DNA of 64,000 bases from Odoribacter sp. (GCA_013824715.1 PNOH01000015.1:1-64000), one strand, 5' to 3'; positions 43,122 through 51,778 are shown, numbered from the stretch's first letter. The notes: a model not told the origin generated them from the letters alone. Numbers and translations: made by a program.

Positions 43122-43845
43122 AATAGGAAAATGGATTACCGGTGGTTTGGGTTGGGCTTTCTTTGGACCAATCGGAGGAATTTTGGGATTTGTAGTCGGA
43201 TCGATGTTCGACAATACTCAGGTAATAACCGGGCGTCAGGAGTATCAACCCGGGCAACCCACTACGCAAGGTGGTTATATCATGAGTTTACTGGTTCTGG
43301 TAGCAGCGGTGATGAAAGCCGACAGTAAAGTCTTGAAGTCGGAACTCGATTATACCAAAGATTTTTTTGTTCGTACATTTGGAATTGCCGCTGCAGGCGA
43401 GGCGGTTAAAATTCTTCGCGACCTGTTGAATCAAAATATCCCGATTGCCGAAGTGTGCCAGCAGATTCGTAAAAACATGGATCATCCCTCGCGCCTGCAA
43501 TTGGTGCATTTTCTATTCGGAATTGCCGATGCCGACGGGCACGTTCATGAAACCGAGCACAAACTGATCAAACACATTGCCCAGCAAATGGGCATTAGTC
43601 AGAAAGACTACGAATCATTAGAATCGATGTTTGTAGCCAATACCGATGCGGCCTATAAAATTCTGGAGATTGAAACCACGGCCACTGACGACGAAATGAA
43701 AAAAGCCTACCGAAAAATGGCAGTCAAATACCACCCCGATAAAGTTCATTACCTGGGCGGAGACATACAGAAAGCTGCACACGAAAAATTCCAGAAGGTG
43801 AATGAAGCTTGGGAGACCATCAAGAAACAAAGGAGGATTGTGTAA
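43114..43845 (+). CDS. TerB-like plus DnaJ-domain protein (DjlA-like)
   Basis: 243 residues. The N-terminal Gly-rich hydrophobic segment (FFGPIGGILGFVVGSMFD) may anchor it in the membrane. A TerB-like helical domain follows (about 45-160, with FLFGIADADGHVHETE). A C-terminal J domain has KAYRKMAVKYHPDKV with the HPD tripeptide. This is the DjlA layout, a membrane-anchored DnaK co-chaperone. It is followed by a convergent terminator shared with recG. Confidence 0.87.
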   Translation: MAKIGKWITGGLGWAFFGPIGGILGFVVGSMFDNTQVITGRQEYQPGQPTTQGGYIMSLLVLVAAVMKADSKVLKSELDYTKDFFVRTFGIAAAGEAVKILRDLLNQNIPIAEVCQQIRKNMDHPSRLQLVHFLFGIADADGHVHETEHKLIKHIAQQMGISQKDYESLESMFVANTDAAYKILEIETTATDDEMKKAYRKMAVKYHPDKVHYLGGDIQKAAHEKFQKVNEAWETIKKQRRIV

Positions 43846-43878
43846 AAAGCCCGGAGTCGGAAGACCGAAGTCAGAAGT

Positions 43879-43916
43879 AAAAAAAGCTTGCCGAGAGGAA
43901 TCTACAAGCTTTTTTT
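43879..43916. terminator. Bidirectional terminator between djlA-like gene and recG
   Basis: AAAAAAAGCTTG (43879-43890) and CAAGCTTTTTTT (43905-43916) form a 12-base stem with a 14-base loop. A and T tracts on both sides suit both converging genes. Confidence 0.75.
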
Positions 43917-43928
43917 ATTTAATTACAT

Positions 43929-44016
43929 GTCCGTTGCCTGAAGGCCAACGGCAAAGAATAGCGTTATTCTCGTTCAATGCTCTGTTATCCTTTGCCGTCT
44001 GCTTTAGCTGACGGAC
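43929..44016. repeat. Inverted pair of REP-like hairpin repeats
   Basis: 43929-43960 and the reverse complement of 43986-44016 are similar 31-32-base units beginning GTCCGT and ending ACGGCAAAG plus RATA. Each unit can fold on itself (for example CCGTTG with CAACGG at 43931-43951), and the two units can also pair with each other. This resembles bacterial REP/BIME pairs. It ends 13 bases from the recG stop. Confidence 0.65.
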
Positions 44017-44028
44017 TTGGACAATGCA

Positions 44029-46128
44029 TCAACTAATCGAGCTCCAGTTAAATTCGGTGTTTTTCATTTTCAGGAGATTATAAACCAGAATCTGGTTTTC
44101 CTGCTTTTCCAGTCGCGGATCATTGTCGAGCAAGTCGGAGGCCTGGTTGCGGGCATGTTGAAGTATCTCCCCATCGCGGCCCAGATTGGCAATTTTCAGT
44201 GTAAACCCAATGCCGCTTTGCTGAGTTCCTTCCAAATCTCCAGGTCCACGCAACTGCATATCCACCTCAGCAATTTCAAATCCATCGTTGGTACGAACCA
44301 TGGTTTCGAGCCGTTTGCGGCTTTCGTTGCTTATTTTATACGACGACATCAGCAAACAATAAGACTGTTCGGCGCCCCGGCCAACCCTGCCCCGCAACTG
44401 GTGCAATTGTGACAGGCCAAAACGTTCGGCGCTTTCGATAATCATGACCGAGGCATTCGGCACATCAACACCCACTTCAATGACGGTAGTGGCTACCATG
44501 ATCTGCGTTTTCCCTTCCTTGAACAAATTCATTTCGGCTTCCTTGTCGGATGACTTCATTTTGCCGTGCACCATACTAATCGAGTACCGTGCAAAAACCT
44601 GTTTAAGAAGCTCAAAACCATTTTCCACATTCTTCAGATCGAGCTTTTCCGATTCTTTAATCAACGGATAAACCACGTAAACCTGCCGGCCTGCTTCAAC
44701 CTGATCGCGCATAAAATCGTAAACCTGTTTCCGGCGGTTTTCGTGATAATGCATGGTTTGTATTGGTTTACGCCCGGGTGGAAGTTCGTCTATGACCGAA
44801 ACATCCAGATCGCCATAAACGGTCATGGCCAGCGTTCGTGGTATTGGAGTGGCAGTCATGACCAACACATGTGGCGGGGTAAATTCATTCTTTTTCCAGA
44901 GTTTGGCGCGTTGGGCAACGCCGAAGCGATGCTGCTCGTCAACAATCACCAATCCAAGTTTCCGGAAGTTAACCTTATCTTCAATCAACGCATGCGTTCC
45001 GATCAGCAATTGCAGGCTACCATCTTCCAGGTGTTTATGAATTTCGGTTCGTTTGGCAATCCTGGTAGAACCTGTCAGCAAGGCAATTTTGATTCCCAGG
45101 CCATCGGTCATTTTTTTGATCGAATTGTAATGCTGAATGGCCAGAATTTCAGTCGGCGCCATCAGGCTCACCTGAAAACCATTGTCGAAGGCAATCAGTG
45201 CGGTCATTAATGCTACCAGTGTTTTTCCGCTTCCTACATCGCCCTGAAGCAGGCGGTTCATTTGTTTGCCCGAGCCCATATCCTTACGGATTTCCTTAAT
45301 CACCTTTTTCTGGGCATTTGTCAGCTCAAACGGAAGGTAATTATTGAAAAAAGTATTCAGGTTGTATCCAACCTGCGAAAACACAAAACCTTTAAACGAG
45401 CTTTCACGTTTGTGTTTCAGGCTTAATATTTTTAACTGAATGAAAAAGAGTTCTTCAAATTTTAGCCTGAACAGGGCGTTTTTCAGCAGATTTGGGTTTT
45501 CAGGAAAATGAACCTGCCGTAACGCCATAGGCAACGACATAAGTTTTAACTTTGAAATTAATGTTGGGGGAAGCGATTCATAAATCTTGCCCTCTATCAG
45601 CGCCGACAAATTGAATTGAAATTTATTTAAAGCCTTGCTCGTCATAAACTTCTGCTTCATTTTTTCGGTCGTATTATAAAATGCCTGAAAAATGCCCGTA
45701 CTCACAGGTTTGTTTTCAGCCGGTTCGAGTTCAGGATGAACCATATTCAATTTTCCGCCAAAAACGGATGGTTTTCCAAAGACAATATATTCAACATGGG
45801 TACGGATATTTTCTTTCGCCCATTTGATTCCCTGAAACCACAGCAGTTCCATCACTCCTGAATTGTCGCTAAAATGAGCTATCAAACGTTGTTTTAAGCC
45901 TTCTCCTGAAGTTTCGAACCGGAGAATTGTGCCTTTCAACTGAATGTAGGACATGGTACTGGTGACTTCCGATATCTTGTAAAATTTAGTCCGGTCAATA
46001 TATTTGTAGGGAAAATAGTACAGGAGGTCGTTGAAGGTGAATATCTTCAATTCCTTTTTAAGCAGCTCGGCCCGTTGAGGCCCGACACCCGGTAAAAATT
46101 TAATATCCTGTTCCAGAAATTCTGACAT
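44029..46128 (-). CDS. recG: ATP-dependent DNA helicase RecG
   Basis: 699 residues from the ATG at 46128 (MSEFLEQDIKFLPGVGP); the open frame further upstream lies in repeat sequence. The N-terminal wedge domain is followed by helicase motifs: Walker A GDVGSGKT, DEQHRFGVAQR and the motif VI region QLRGRVGRG. The length is normal for RecG. It remodels stalled forks and Holliday junctions. Its promoter must lie next to or inside the region bounded by the MITE at 46177. Confidence 0.94.
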   Translation of the reverse strand: MSEFLEQDIKFLPGVGPQRAELLKKELKIFTFNDLLYYFPYKYIDRTKFYKISEVTSTMSYIQLKGTILRFETSGEGLKQRLIAHFSDNSGVMELLWFQGIKWAKENIRTHVEYIVFGKPSVFGGKLNMVHPELEPAENKPVSTGIFQAFYNTTEKMKQKFMTSKALNKFQFNLSALIEGKIYESLPPTLISKLKLMSLPMALRQVHFPENPNLLKNALFRLKFEELFFIQLKILSLKHKRESSFKGFVFSQVGYNLNTFFNNYLPFELTNAQKKVIKEIRKDMGSGKQMNRLLQGDVGSGKTLVALMTALIAFDNGFQVSLMAPTEILAIQHYNSIKKMTDGLGIKIALLTGSTRIAKRTEIHKHLEDGSLQLLIGTHALIEDKVNFRKLGLVIVDEQHRFGVAQRAKLWKKNEFTPPHVLVMTATPIPRTLAMTVYGDLDVSVIDELPPGRKPIQTMHYHENRRKQVYDFMRDQVEAGRQVYVVYPLIKESEKLDLKNVENGFELLKQVFARYSISMVHGKMKSSDKEAEMNLFKEGKTQIMVATTVIEVGVDVPNASVMIIESAERFGLSQLHQLRGRVGRGAEQSYCLLMSSYKISNESRKRLETMVRTNDGFEIAEVDMQLRGPGDLEGTQQSGIGFTLKIANLGRDGEILQHARNQASDLLDNDPRLEKQENQILVYNLLKMKNTEFNWSSIS

Positions 46129-46176
46129 AAGGCAAAGATAAAAAATTGGTGAACTTATCGGTTTGTATTCGGGGTC

Positions 46177-46446
46177 GGGTGTACGACAAAAATCCATTTT
46201 TGAAGAAATTAACCACGAAGTGGTTGAATGTGAATAGGGGGTAAGGTAAAGATAGTTTTTGCAACCCTGCAAGGGGTTGAATTTGTTCTTTTTTGATATT
46301 CAACCCTTTGCAGGGTTGTTGTCCATTGTCGCTATTTTACCCCGGATTCCATCCGGGGCTATTGATATTAAATCCCTTCAGGATTTCAAAAAACATTTGA
46401 TCACCGAAAAATGAAATTATCCATTTAGGAATTTTGTCGTACACCC
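46177..46446. mobile_element. 270-bp MITE-like element with 19-base TIRs and 8-base target duplications
   Basis: The left end (GGGTGTACGACAAAAATCC, 46177-46195) and the reverse complement of the right end (46428-46446) match at 18 of 19 positions. Directly outside both ends is TCGGGGTC (46169-46176 and 46447-46454), a perfect 8-base direct repeat. No transposase is encoded. Inside are nested hairpins: CAACCCTGCAAGG with CCTTTGCAGGGTTG (46261-46319), CCCCGGAT with ATCCGGGG (near 46341) and AAATCC with GGATTT (near 46371). The remaining bases of the gap (46129-46168 and 46455-46574) show nothing clear apart from the promoter space for the ABC gene. Confidence 0.85.
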
Positions 46447-46574
46447 TCGGGGTCTCCGTTAAAAAACTTCAGGAATGTACTAATATCGGTTCAAAAAGCT
46501 AAATTCGCCGTGACAAAAATGTAATGATCGGAAACTAATCGGAACTAATCAACACATATCAATAAGCCAACAAG

Positions 46575-47273
46575 ATGGATGCTGTTATCAAACTTCAAAA
46601 AATTGTCAAAAACTACAAGGTAGGAACTCAAATAGTCAGGGCTTTGCGCTCAGTAACCCTAAACATTAATAAAGGCGAATACGTGGCCATAATGGGCGCT
46701 TCAGGCTCCGGCAAATCAACCCTGATGAACGTGATTGGATGCCTGGATACCCCGACCAGTGGTTTCTACGAACTGAATAATCAGGATGTAAGCCATTTAT
46801 CAGACGATGAACTGGCCGAAATCCGCAACAAGGAAATTGGATTCGTTTTTCAGACCTTCAATTTGTTGCCACGGAGTACTGCCCTCGAAAACGTGATGTT
46901 ACCTTTGGTTTATGCCGGAATGAAGAAGCAACAACGAATAACACAGGCGGAAAAAATCCTGACTGAAGTTGGTTTGGCTGACCGTATCGAACACAAGCCC
47001 AATGAATTATCCGGAGGACAGCGCCAGCGTGTGGCAGTAGCCCGCGCCCTGGTCAATAATCCGTGTATTTTGTTGGCCGATGAGCCTACCGGTAACCTGG
47101 ATTCTCAAATTTCAGAAGAAATTATGCAATTATTTGCCGAAATCCATCGCAAGGGAAATACGCTGATTGTGGTGACTCATGAAGAATCAATAGCTAAACA
47201 TGCGCACCGCATTATCCGCCTGAAGGACGGTGAAGTTGAAGCTGATTTCATGAATCCTGATCCGGTGTATTAA
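46575..47273 (+). CDS. ABC transporter ATP-binding protein (MacB/LolD type)
   Basis: 232 residues. Walker A is GASGSGKST, the Q-loop is [10 protein letters not shown], the signature is [15 protein letters not shown] and Walker B is [13 protein letters not shown]. The sequence belongs to the MacB/LolD/FtsE-type group that powers MacB-fold permeases for lipoprotein release or efflux. No permease is adjacent; a MacB-type permease without ATPase lies at 56482-57735 on the other strand and is a possible partner, which is inference. Confidence 0.92.
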   Translation: MDAVIKLQKIVKNYKVGTQIVRALRSVTLNINKGEYVAIMGASGSGKSTLMNVIGCLDTPTSGFYELNNQDVSHLSDDELAEIRNKEIGFVFQTFNLLPRSTALENVMLPLVYAGMKKQQRITQAEKILTEVGLADRIEHKPNELSGGQRQRVAVARALVNNPCILLADEPTGNLDSQISEEIMQLFAEIHRKGNTLIVVTHEESIAKHAHRIIRLKDGEVEADFMNPDPVY

Positions 47274-47280
47274 CAAATTT

Positions 47281-47350
47281 GTTGCGAGTTACGGGTTACG
47301 AGTTTCGAAAAACACGCAACCCGAATCCCGCAACCCGAATCCCGTAACCC
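47281..47350. repeat. GC-rich intergenic repeat with hairpin potential
   Basis: Units of the form CGCAACCCGAATCC recur twice on the right (about 47315-47340), and related GGGTTACGAG units on the left can pair with them. A related stretch lies at 56450-56476. Confidence 0.6.
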
Positions 47351-47364
47351 TAATCAATTTAACA

Positions 47365-47922
47365 ATGAAAATCTACACCCGCACAGGCGATGACGGAACC
47401 ACCGGGTTAATTGGTGGTTCACGCGTCAAAAAACACGACATCCGGCTCGAAGCTTATGGAACGGTTGACGAACTGAACTCTTTTATTGGGGTGGTGCGCT
47501 CGCTGCAAACCGATGCACATGCCGATTCGGTACTTGAAAAAATTCAGCATAAACTGTTTATCATCGGGGCCAACCTGGCAAGCGACAATTCCATTTCGTT
47601 AATTAAAAAACAAATGCCTGTCGGCAAAACAGATATTGAATTGCTCGAAAAGGAGATGGACCTGATGAACGAAGTGCTTCCGGAGCTCCGGAATTTCATT
47701 TTACCAGGAGGATGTCAGGCTTCTGCGTTTTGCCATGTAGCCCGCACTGTATGCCGCCGTGCCGAACGCCATATTGTGGAATTGTCGGAAAAAACGGAAG
47801 TTGATCCGAACCTGGTCAGGTACATTAACCGCCTGTCTGACTACCTGTTCGTACTGTCAAGAAAGGTGTCGATGGATCAGAAAGCGCCGGAAATACTGTG
47901 GTCTCAGGAGCTTGGTGAATAA
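47365..47922 (+). CDS. Cob(I)alamin adenosyltransferase, PduO type
   Basis: 185 residues. KIYTRTGDDGTTGLIGGSRV is the N-terminal ATP-binding signature of PduO/MMAB-type enzymes. LRNFILPGGCQASAFCHVARTVCRRAER contains the helix with the conserved Arg and Glu residues of the active site. It transfers the adenosyl group of ATP to cob(I)alamin to make coenzyme B12. No B12-dependent enzyme is next to it. Confidence 0.94.
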   Translation: MKIYTRTGDDGTTGLIGGSRVKKHDIRLEAYGTVDELNSFIGVVRSLQTDAHADSVLEKIQHKLFIIGANLASDNSISLIKKQMPVGKTDIELLEKEMDLMNEVLPELRNFILPGGCQASAFCHVARTVCRRAERHIVELSEKTEVDPNLVRYINRLSDYLFVLSRKVSMDQKAPEILWSQELGE

Positions 47923-47934
47923 ATTTTTGAATTG

Positions 47935-47964
47935 TTTGCAGAAACCGATTTTTTGTTATATTCG
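47935..47964 (+). promoter_or_regulatory. Promoter of the DUF2795 gene
   Basis: TTTG (47935-47938), an 18-base spacer and TATATTCG (47957-47964, one mismatch to TAnnTTTG) lie 48 bases before the ATG. Confidence 0.5.
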
Positions 47965-48012
47965 CAGAAGTTTTAAAAAAAAACAAGTAATAACCTCATA
48001 ACATTTATTAAT

Positions 48013-48234
48013 ATGTACTGGACGCTCGAATTAGCCTCTAAATTAGAGGATGCCCCATGGCCGGCAAGCAAAGACGAATTAATTGACTTTGCTATACGTA
48101 GTGGCGCTCCGCTTGAAGTAATTGAAAATTTGCAGGAGATTGAAGACGAAGGAGAGATTTATGAGAGTATTGAAGACATCTGGCCCGATTACCCCAGCAA
48201 AGATGATTTCTTTTTTAATGAAGACGAATACTAA
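48013..48234 (+). CDS. DUF2795 domain-containing small acidic protein
   Basis: 73 residues. WPASKDELIDFAIRSGAPLE matches the DUF2795 fold, a small helical domain of unknown function, followed by an acidic tail. In Bacteroidota it is a common single-domain protein. It has its own promoter and terminator, so it is monocistronic and probably well expressed. Confidence 0.85.
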   Translation: MYWTLELASKLEDAPWPASKDELIDFAIRSGAPLEVIENLQEIEDEGEIYESIEDIWPDYPSKDDFFFNEDEY

Positions 48235-48251
48235 TTTTCGTTCACATACAG

Positions 48252-48282
48252 AAACGCAAGGTCGAAAGCCTTGCGTTTTTGT
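48252..48282 (+). terminator. Terminator after the DUF2795 gene
   Basis: AAACGCAAGG (48252-48261) pairs perfectly with CCTTGCGTTT (48269-48278), followed by T residues. Confidence 0.85.
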
Positions 48283-48307
48283 TTGATGGTGGTTTGTAAT
48301 AGGCACA

Positions 48308-48338
48308 CTGATCCAATGACTTGGGGTCATCGGATCAG
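48308..48338. repeat. Imperfect palindrome in the intergenic region
   Basis: CTGATCCAATGAC and GTCATCGGATCAG pair at 12 of 13 positions around a 5-base loop. No T tract follows and the function is unknown. Confidence 0.5.
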
Positions 48339-48463
48339 TTGTTCGGATAACGATCATCCACAACCAACGGATGACAAAGTATTGATATACAAATAATAAT
48401 TGTGAATTATCGCATATTGCGATATGAGAATCAGGCTGAAAATGCAAACCTCTGCCTTAATTT

Positions 48464-48495
48464 ACTGACGGGGTGACTCGAGTCACCACGTCAGT
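48464..48495. repeat. 32-base near-perfect palindrome
   Basis: ACTGACG-G-GGTGACTC is followed directly by GAGTCACC-A-CGTCAGT: 15 of 16 positions pair with no loop. It lies between two copies of a CTGAAAATGCAAACC motif (48436-48450 and 48517-48531). It has no T tract, so a terminator role is unlikely. Confidence 0.6.
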
Positions 48496-48498
48496 AGT

Positions 48499-48732
48499 TC
48501 AGGAAAGGTTTATTCCTGAAAATGCAAACCTGCTCCGGTGTTGGGCTAATTTCTCAGGTGAAGGATAAAACCGCGAATTGGGTGGAAGATGGAGTTCATA
48601 ACCGCTGAATTGCCGGATACCAACATCCGGAAAATGATCGGTGAGGCGGGGATGCACCAGAATGCGGTAATTGTCGGAAACCGAAACCAAATCCCGGTCG
48701 AAGGCACGGTGAAGGGTTGGAGAAAGGGTTAA
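48499..48732 (-). pseudogene. C-terminal remnant of an HNH endonuclease
   Basis: The open stretch reads SPTLHRAFDRDLVSVSDNY, then RILVHPRL and GYELHLPPNSRFYP. This resembles the end of HNH_2-type endonucleases, where a His precedes AFDR. The HNH core upstream is missing and there is no ATG; a stop codon lies at 48733-48735. The last residues (FAFSGINLS) come from a local repeat. It is a dead fragment downstream of the intact HNH operon. Confidence 0.6.
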
Positions 48733-48775
48733 TCAAAAGAGAAGTTAGATAACTTTATTAGAACAGACCTCAGTT

Positions 48776-49636
48776 TTAATAGCTTCTTTTATCCGGTATT
48801 AATCCACGAATTCCACCTCTTGGTTCTTTAACATCACCTCTATATCGCGGTACCAAATGTATATGAACATGAGGAATCGTTTGCCCTGCTGACTCATTGA
48901 TGTTGATTCCAACATTGAACCCGTCAGGATTAAATTCCGTCTTTATAATCTCTCTTACTTTGTTCAACATAAACCAACAAGCAGATTGTTCTTTGAAAGT
49001 GAGTTCGAAATAATCAGGACAATGTTTTTTAGAAATTATTAAAGCATGTCCTTTGCTGACAGGGAACTTATCAAACATTGCATAAGCAGTAGCAGATTCT
49101 AAAATCAATTTTCTTTCTGGCTCAGGATTGCAAAACGGACAATCAATATTTTCTGCTCTGTAGTGTTGGTTATAGTGTTTATATACATATATTTCACAAC
49201 TTGCATTTTCGAAAATTGATTTATAACCCAACTTAACATTGCATTGATAAGTTGGTTTCTGATGAATCTTATGAGTTCTGAAACCTTCATAAAGTAAATC
49301 TCTTCTAACGGCAAAGTATGCTTTACCTGTTGGCTTCAACAACTGAGAAATCATCATTAACACATTCGCTTGTTCTTCCTGCATCAAAACATTTAGCACA
49401 TAAAAGCAAATAATGGTATCAAATGTTTTAGTTGGATAATTTGGGAAGTAGTGTTTGTCGTAACCCTCAATACAAATGCCTTTCGATTTCAATAATTCAA
49501 CATCTTTTCCAAATCCACAACCAAAATCTAAAACATCACCTATCAATAAACTTTTGCTCAACAGAAGTTTTGCAGGAAATGAAAGCGTTTCTCTTTCTTT
49601 CGCAGTAAGGTGGCTGTATTGGTTATGTTTTGTCAT
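48776..49636 (-). CDS. Fusion of class I SAM methyltransferase and HIT domain
   Basis: 286 residues from the ATG at 49636. Residues 1-150 are a class I methyltransferase: GDVLDFGCGFGKDVELL is the SAM-binding motif and DTIICFYVLNVL follows the third strand. From about 170 a HIT domain begins with CPFCNPEPE, continues with FPVSKGHALIISKKH and ends with IPHVHIHLVPR, the His triad of nucleotide hydrolases or transferases. The start overlaps the end of the upstream HNH gene by 14 bases, so they form one operon. Substrates are unknown. RNA or nucleotide modification in a conflict system is a reasonable guess. Confidence 0.85.
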   Translation of the reverse strand: MTKHNQYSHLTAKERETLSFPAKLLLSKSLLIGDVLDFGCGFGKDVELLKSKGICIEGYDKHYFPNYPTKTFDTIICFYVLNVLMQEEQANVLMMISQLLKPTGKAYFAVRRDLLYEGFRTHKIHQKPTYQCNVKLGYKSIFENASCEIYVYKHYNQHYRAENIDCPFCNPEPERKLILESATAYAMFDKFPVSKGHALIISKKHCPDYFELTFKEQSACWFMLNKVREIIKTEFNPDGFNVGININESAGQTIPHVHIHLVPRYRGDVKEPRGGIRGLIPDKRSY

Positions 49637-50708
49637 GTAAAAATTCAAAACCATTATTTGAGGCAATCGTGATTAGTGGTTGAATTCTCTCCATGTATTT
49701 TACTTTGGTTACATATTCAGGCAAACTTTTCACTTCATCTAAATCAGAAAATATTGTCAGATAATCCTCAAGGAATTTATTCTTCGGGGATTTCTCCCTC
49801 ACAATTTCAATGGCTGTCTTTTGAAGGTGGAAGAACTTATTAAAATATCTTTCAAGAGGTGGGAGTTTATCATTCTTTGAACTGTTGAATGCTTTGTCAG
49901 CAGGGATTAAATTCCAAATTAAATCATGTGAAACGAAATTGTAAGGAATGAAATGTTCAACGGCATAGTTTCCAACAGTGAGATTCTCGTCGGTGTAAAT
50001 ACATTTTACTGAACCAAGTTCGTTAATAACTATATCCCAAAAATCCTTTCGTTGGCTTTTCAAATCTCCTCTTACAGCAGGTTTAATCAACTTGTTTGGA
50101 ATACCAGGTACATTTGGATTCTTTGCTTGTAAAAACAAAGCAAGATTCCAGTAACAAAAATCCTTCAGTACTCTTGCGTTAGCAATCAGATAATTTTTCC
50201 ATTCAGGATTGATTTCAATTTCATCATCATAAAGAGCATACAAACATTTTTCGCTGAAACTTTTTGATTGCGAATATATTCTTTTCACTTGTTGTGAATC
50301 TGGTTCATTTTTATTCTTTGGAAACCAAGGACTTAAAAACCAGTGCGGTACATTTTTATTAAAATGCCATAGCGTTCTTTCTGTAATTCTGTTTGTTGTT
50401 GAAGTAAGTTTTTGAAAAACATCTTGTTGCTTTTCATCAATTGCTATTCTCTCATTTTCATTTATAACTTGAATTGCTTCTTGAATTAAGTCTTGTTTCC
50501 CAAAAGAAACATGAAAATAATTAACGGTGTACCAGGCATTAGACATCATTTTTGCAAAAATATCCCTCTTTAGAATTCTTGTTTTTTCAGATTCAATGGA
50601 TTGAATGATAGAAAGAAACCAGTAAAACTTATAGGTAGCTGAAGTACTATTGAAACATGCGGCTAATAGATTGACAGGTAATCCATTTTTACTTGGGAGT
50701 TGGATCAT
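49623..50708 (-). CDS. HNH endonuclease-domain protein
   Basis: 361 residues. A large helical N-terminal region (about 1-230) without known motifs is followed by an HNH core: AVEHFIPYNFVSHDLIWNLI has the first His, and ADKAFNSSKNDKLP has the Asn and Lys-Asp positions of the beta-beta-alpha metal finger. No CxxC zinc pairs are present. The gene is coupled to the methyltransferase-HIT fusion. As a potential DNA or RNA nuclease it would be the effector of the pair, which is inference. Confidence 0.8.
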   Translation of the reverse strand: MIQLPSKNGLPVNLLAACFNSTSATYKFYWFLSIIQSIESEKTRILKRDIFAKMMSNAWYTVNYFHVSFGKQDLIQEAIQVINENERIAIDEKQQDVFQKLTSTTNRITERTLWHFNKNVPHWFLSPWFPKNKNEPDSQQVKRIYSQSKSFSEKCLYALYDDEIEINPEWKNYLIANARVLKDFCYWNLALFLQAKNPNVPGIPNKLIKPAVRGDLKSQRKDFWDIVINELGSVKCIYTDENLTVGNYAVEHFIPYNFVSHDLIWNLIPADKAFNSSKNDKLPPLERYFNKFFHLQKTAIEIVREKSPKNKFLEDYLTIFSDLDEVKSLPEYVTKVKYMERIQPLITIASNNGFEFLHDKT

Positions 50709-50747
50709 AGATTAATAGTAAGTTTTTTGGTTAAGCAACCTTATCGA

Positions 50748-50799
50748 TATAAAGTTACGAAGCTTTGCTATATAAAAATCAGTGAAAATCAATTATTCT
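50748..50799. repeat. 52-base repeat upstream of the HNH gene
   Basis: Matches 51779-51830; the first 21 bases of both copies are identical. It lies 40 bases upstream of the HNH start, as the other copy lies 37 bases upstream of the KilA-N start, so it may carry the promoter. The rest of the gap 50800-50911 shows nothing clear. Confidence 0.7.
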
Positions 50800-50911
50800 T
50801 TCTCAATCTTGATAATAGCAACATCTCAAAAATCGGCAGAACTCCGCTTTTAATCCTTCCTTCAACCGCATTTGGAGGTTGCTTTTTCAGTGTTACCCAA
50901 GGATGGTTTGA

Positions 50912-51742
50912 TCATTTCAACTTCTTCAGGCTTTTGTATGCAAGTAATGATCGCATTTGGGTAATGGCAATTTGGTTCAATTGAAACAATCGTTCGTTTT
51001 GTTGCAAACCTTGATGGATGAGAACGGCATTGATGCTTTCCAAATTAGAAAGCACTACCAGTTGTTCGATGGTTGCCTGATCGCGGATATTGCCTTCGGC
51101 ATCCGGGTTTTCTGTGCGCCATTCCTGCGCGGTTTTACCAAAAAGCGCTACGTTCAGCATATCGGCTTCATTCGCATATACAAAGCTGATTTGAAGCTTG
51201 GTTAATTCTGCAGGAATGAGGTTTTCTTTAATGGCATCGGTATGAATGTGATAGTTGACTTTAGCCAGTGTGCGTTGAAAGTTCCATTCCAGCTTTAGCC
51301 GGTCGTTTTCATCTTCTTTGAGGCGTTGGAATTCTTTGATCAGAAACAACTTGAAAACCGGACTAACTGCTGAACAAAATTCAAACGCAATATCTTTATG
51401 TGCATACGTTCCACCATACTTTCCTAATTTCACATAAATTCCTTTTGCATTGGTCTTTTCAACCCATTGTCCGGGACTTAATACAAAACTTGGCAATCCT
51501 GCCTGCATTTTAAAGTGGTCGAATTCGACCACTTTAAAATCGGGATTATACATTTGTTCCCATGTCCCCAAAAATTCAAGAGTAGATCGGTTTCTAATCC
51601 AGTTTTTAATTATATCGGCTGCTCTTGATTCGCCAATTTTTGATTTAGCAATATCAGTAATGCATATAAAGTCATTCTCCTTTGAGGTTACAATTGAAAT
51701 TTCAATTTCTTGAACCTTAATTACTTTAATTTTTTGATTCAT
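50912..51742 (-). CDS. KilA-N domain-containing protein
   Basis: 276 residues. The KilA-N DNA-binding domain spans about 1-115 (FICITDIAKSKIGESRAADI, then WEQMYNPDFKVVEFD and SPGQWVEKTNAKGIYVKLG). A helical C-terminal region holds NPDAEGNIRDQATIEQLVVL and QNERLFQLNQIAITQMRSLL. The family is common in phages and mobile elements and next to toxins. Its C-terminal tail is repeated twice more in the neighbourhood. It lies upstream of the HNH operon on the same strand. Confidence 0.85.
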   Translation of the reverse strand: MNQKIKVIKVQEIEISIVTSKENDFICITDIAKSKIGESRAADIIKNWIRNRSTLEFLGTWEQMYNPDFKVVEFDHFKMQAGLPSFVLSPGQWVEKTNAKGIYVKLGKYGGTYAHKDIAFEFCSAVSPVFKLFLIKEFQRLKEDENDRLKLEWNFQRTLAKVNYHIHTDAIKENLIPAELTKLQISFVYANEADMLNVALFGKTAQEWRTENPDAEGNIRDQATIEQLVVLSNLESINAVLIHQGLQQNERLFQLNQIAITQMRSLLAYKSLKKLK

Positions 51743-51778
51743 AAATTTAAGGTGAATGGTTTTTTATTTGTTTATTGT

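Noticed and set aside
44566-45210. 214-codon plus-strand frame opposite recG
   Set aside because: Fully contained in recG helicase motifs on the other strand; no start signal and no known domain.
46177-46446. Hairpin-rich intergenic region read as a CRISPR array or structured RNA
   Set aside because: There are no regularly spaced direct repeats; the terminal inverted repeats and exact 8-base duplications explain it better as a transposed element.
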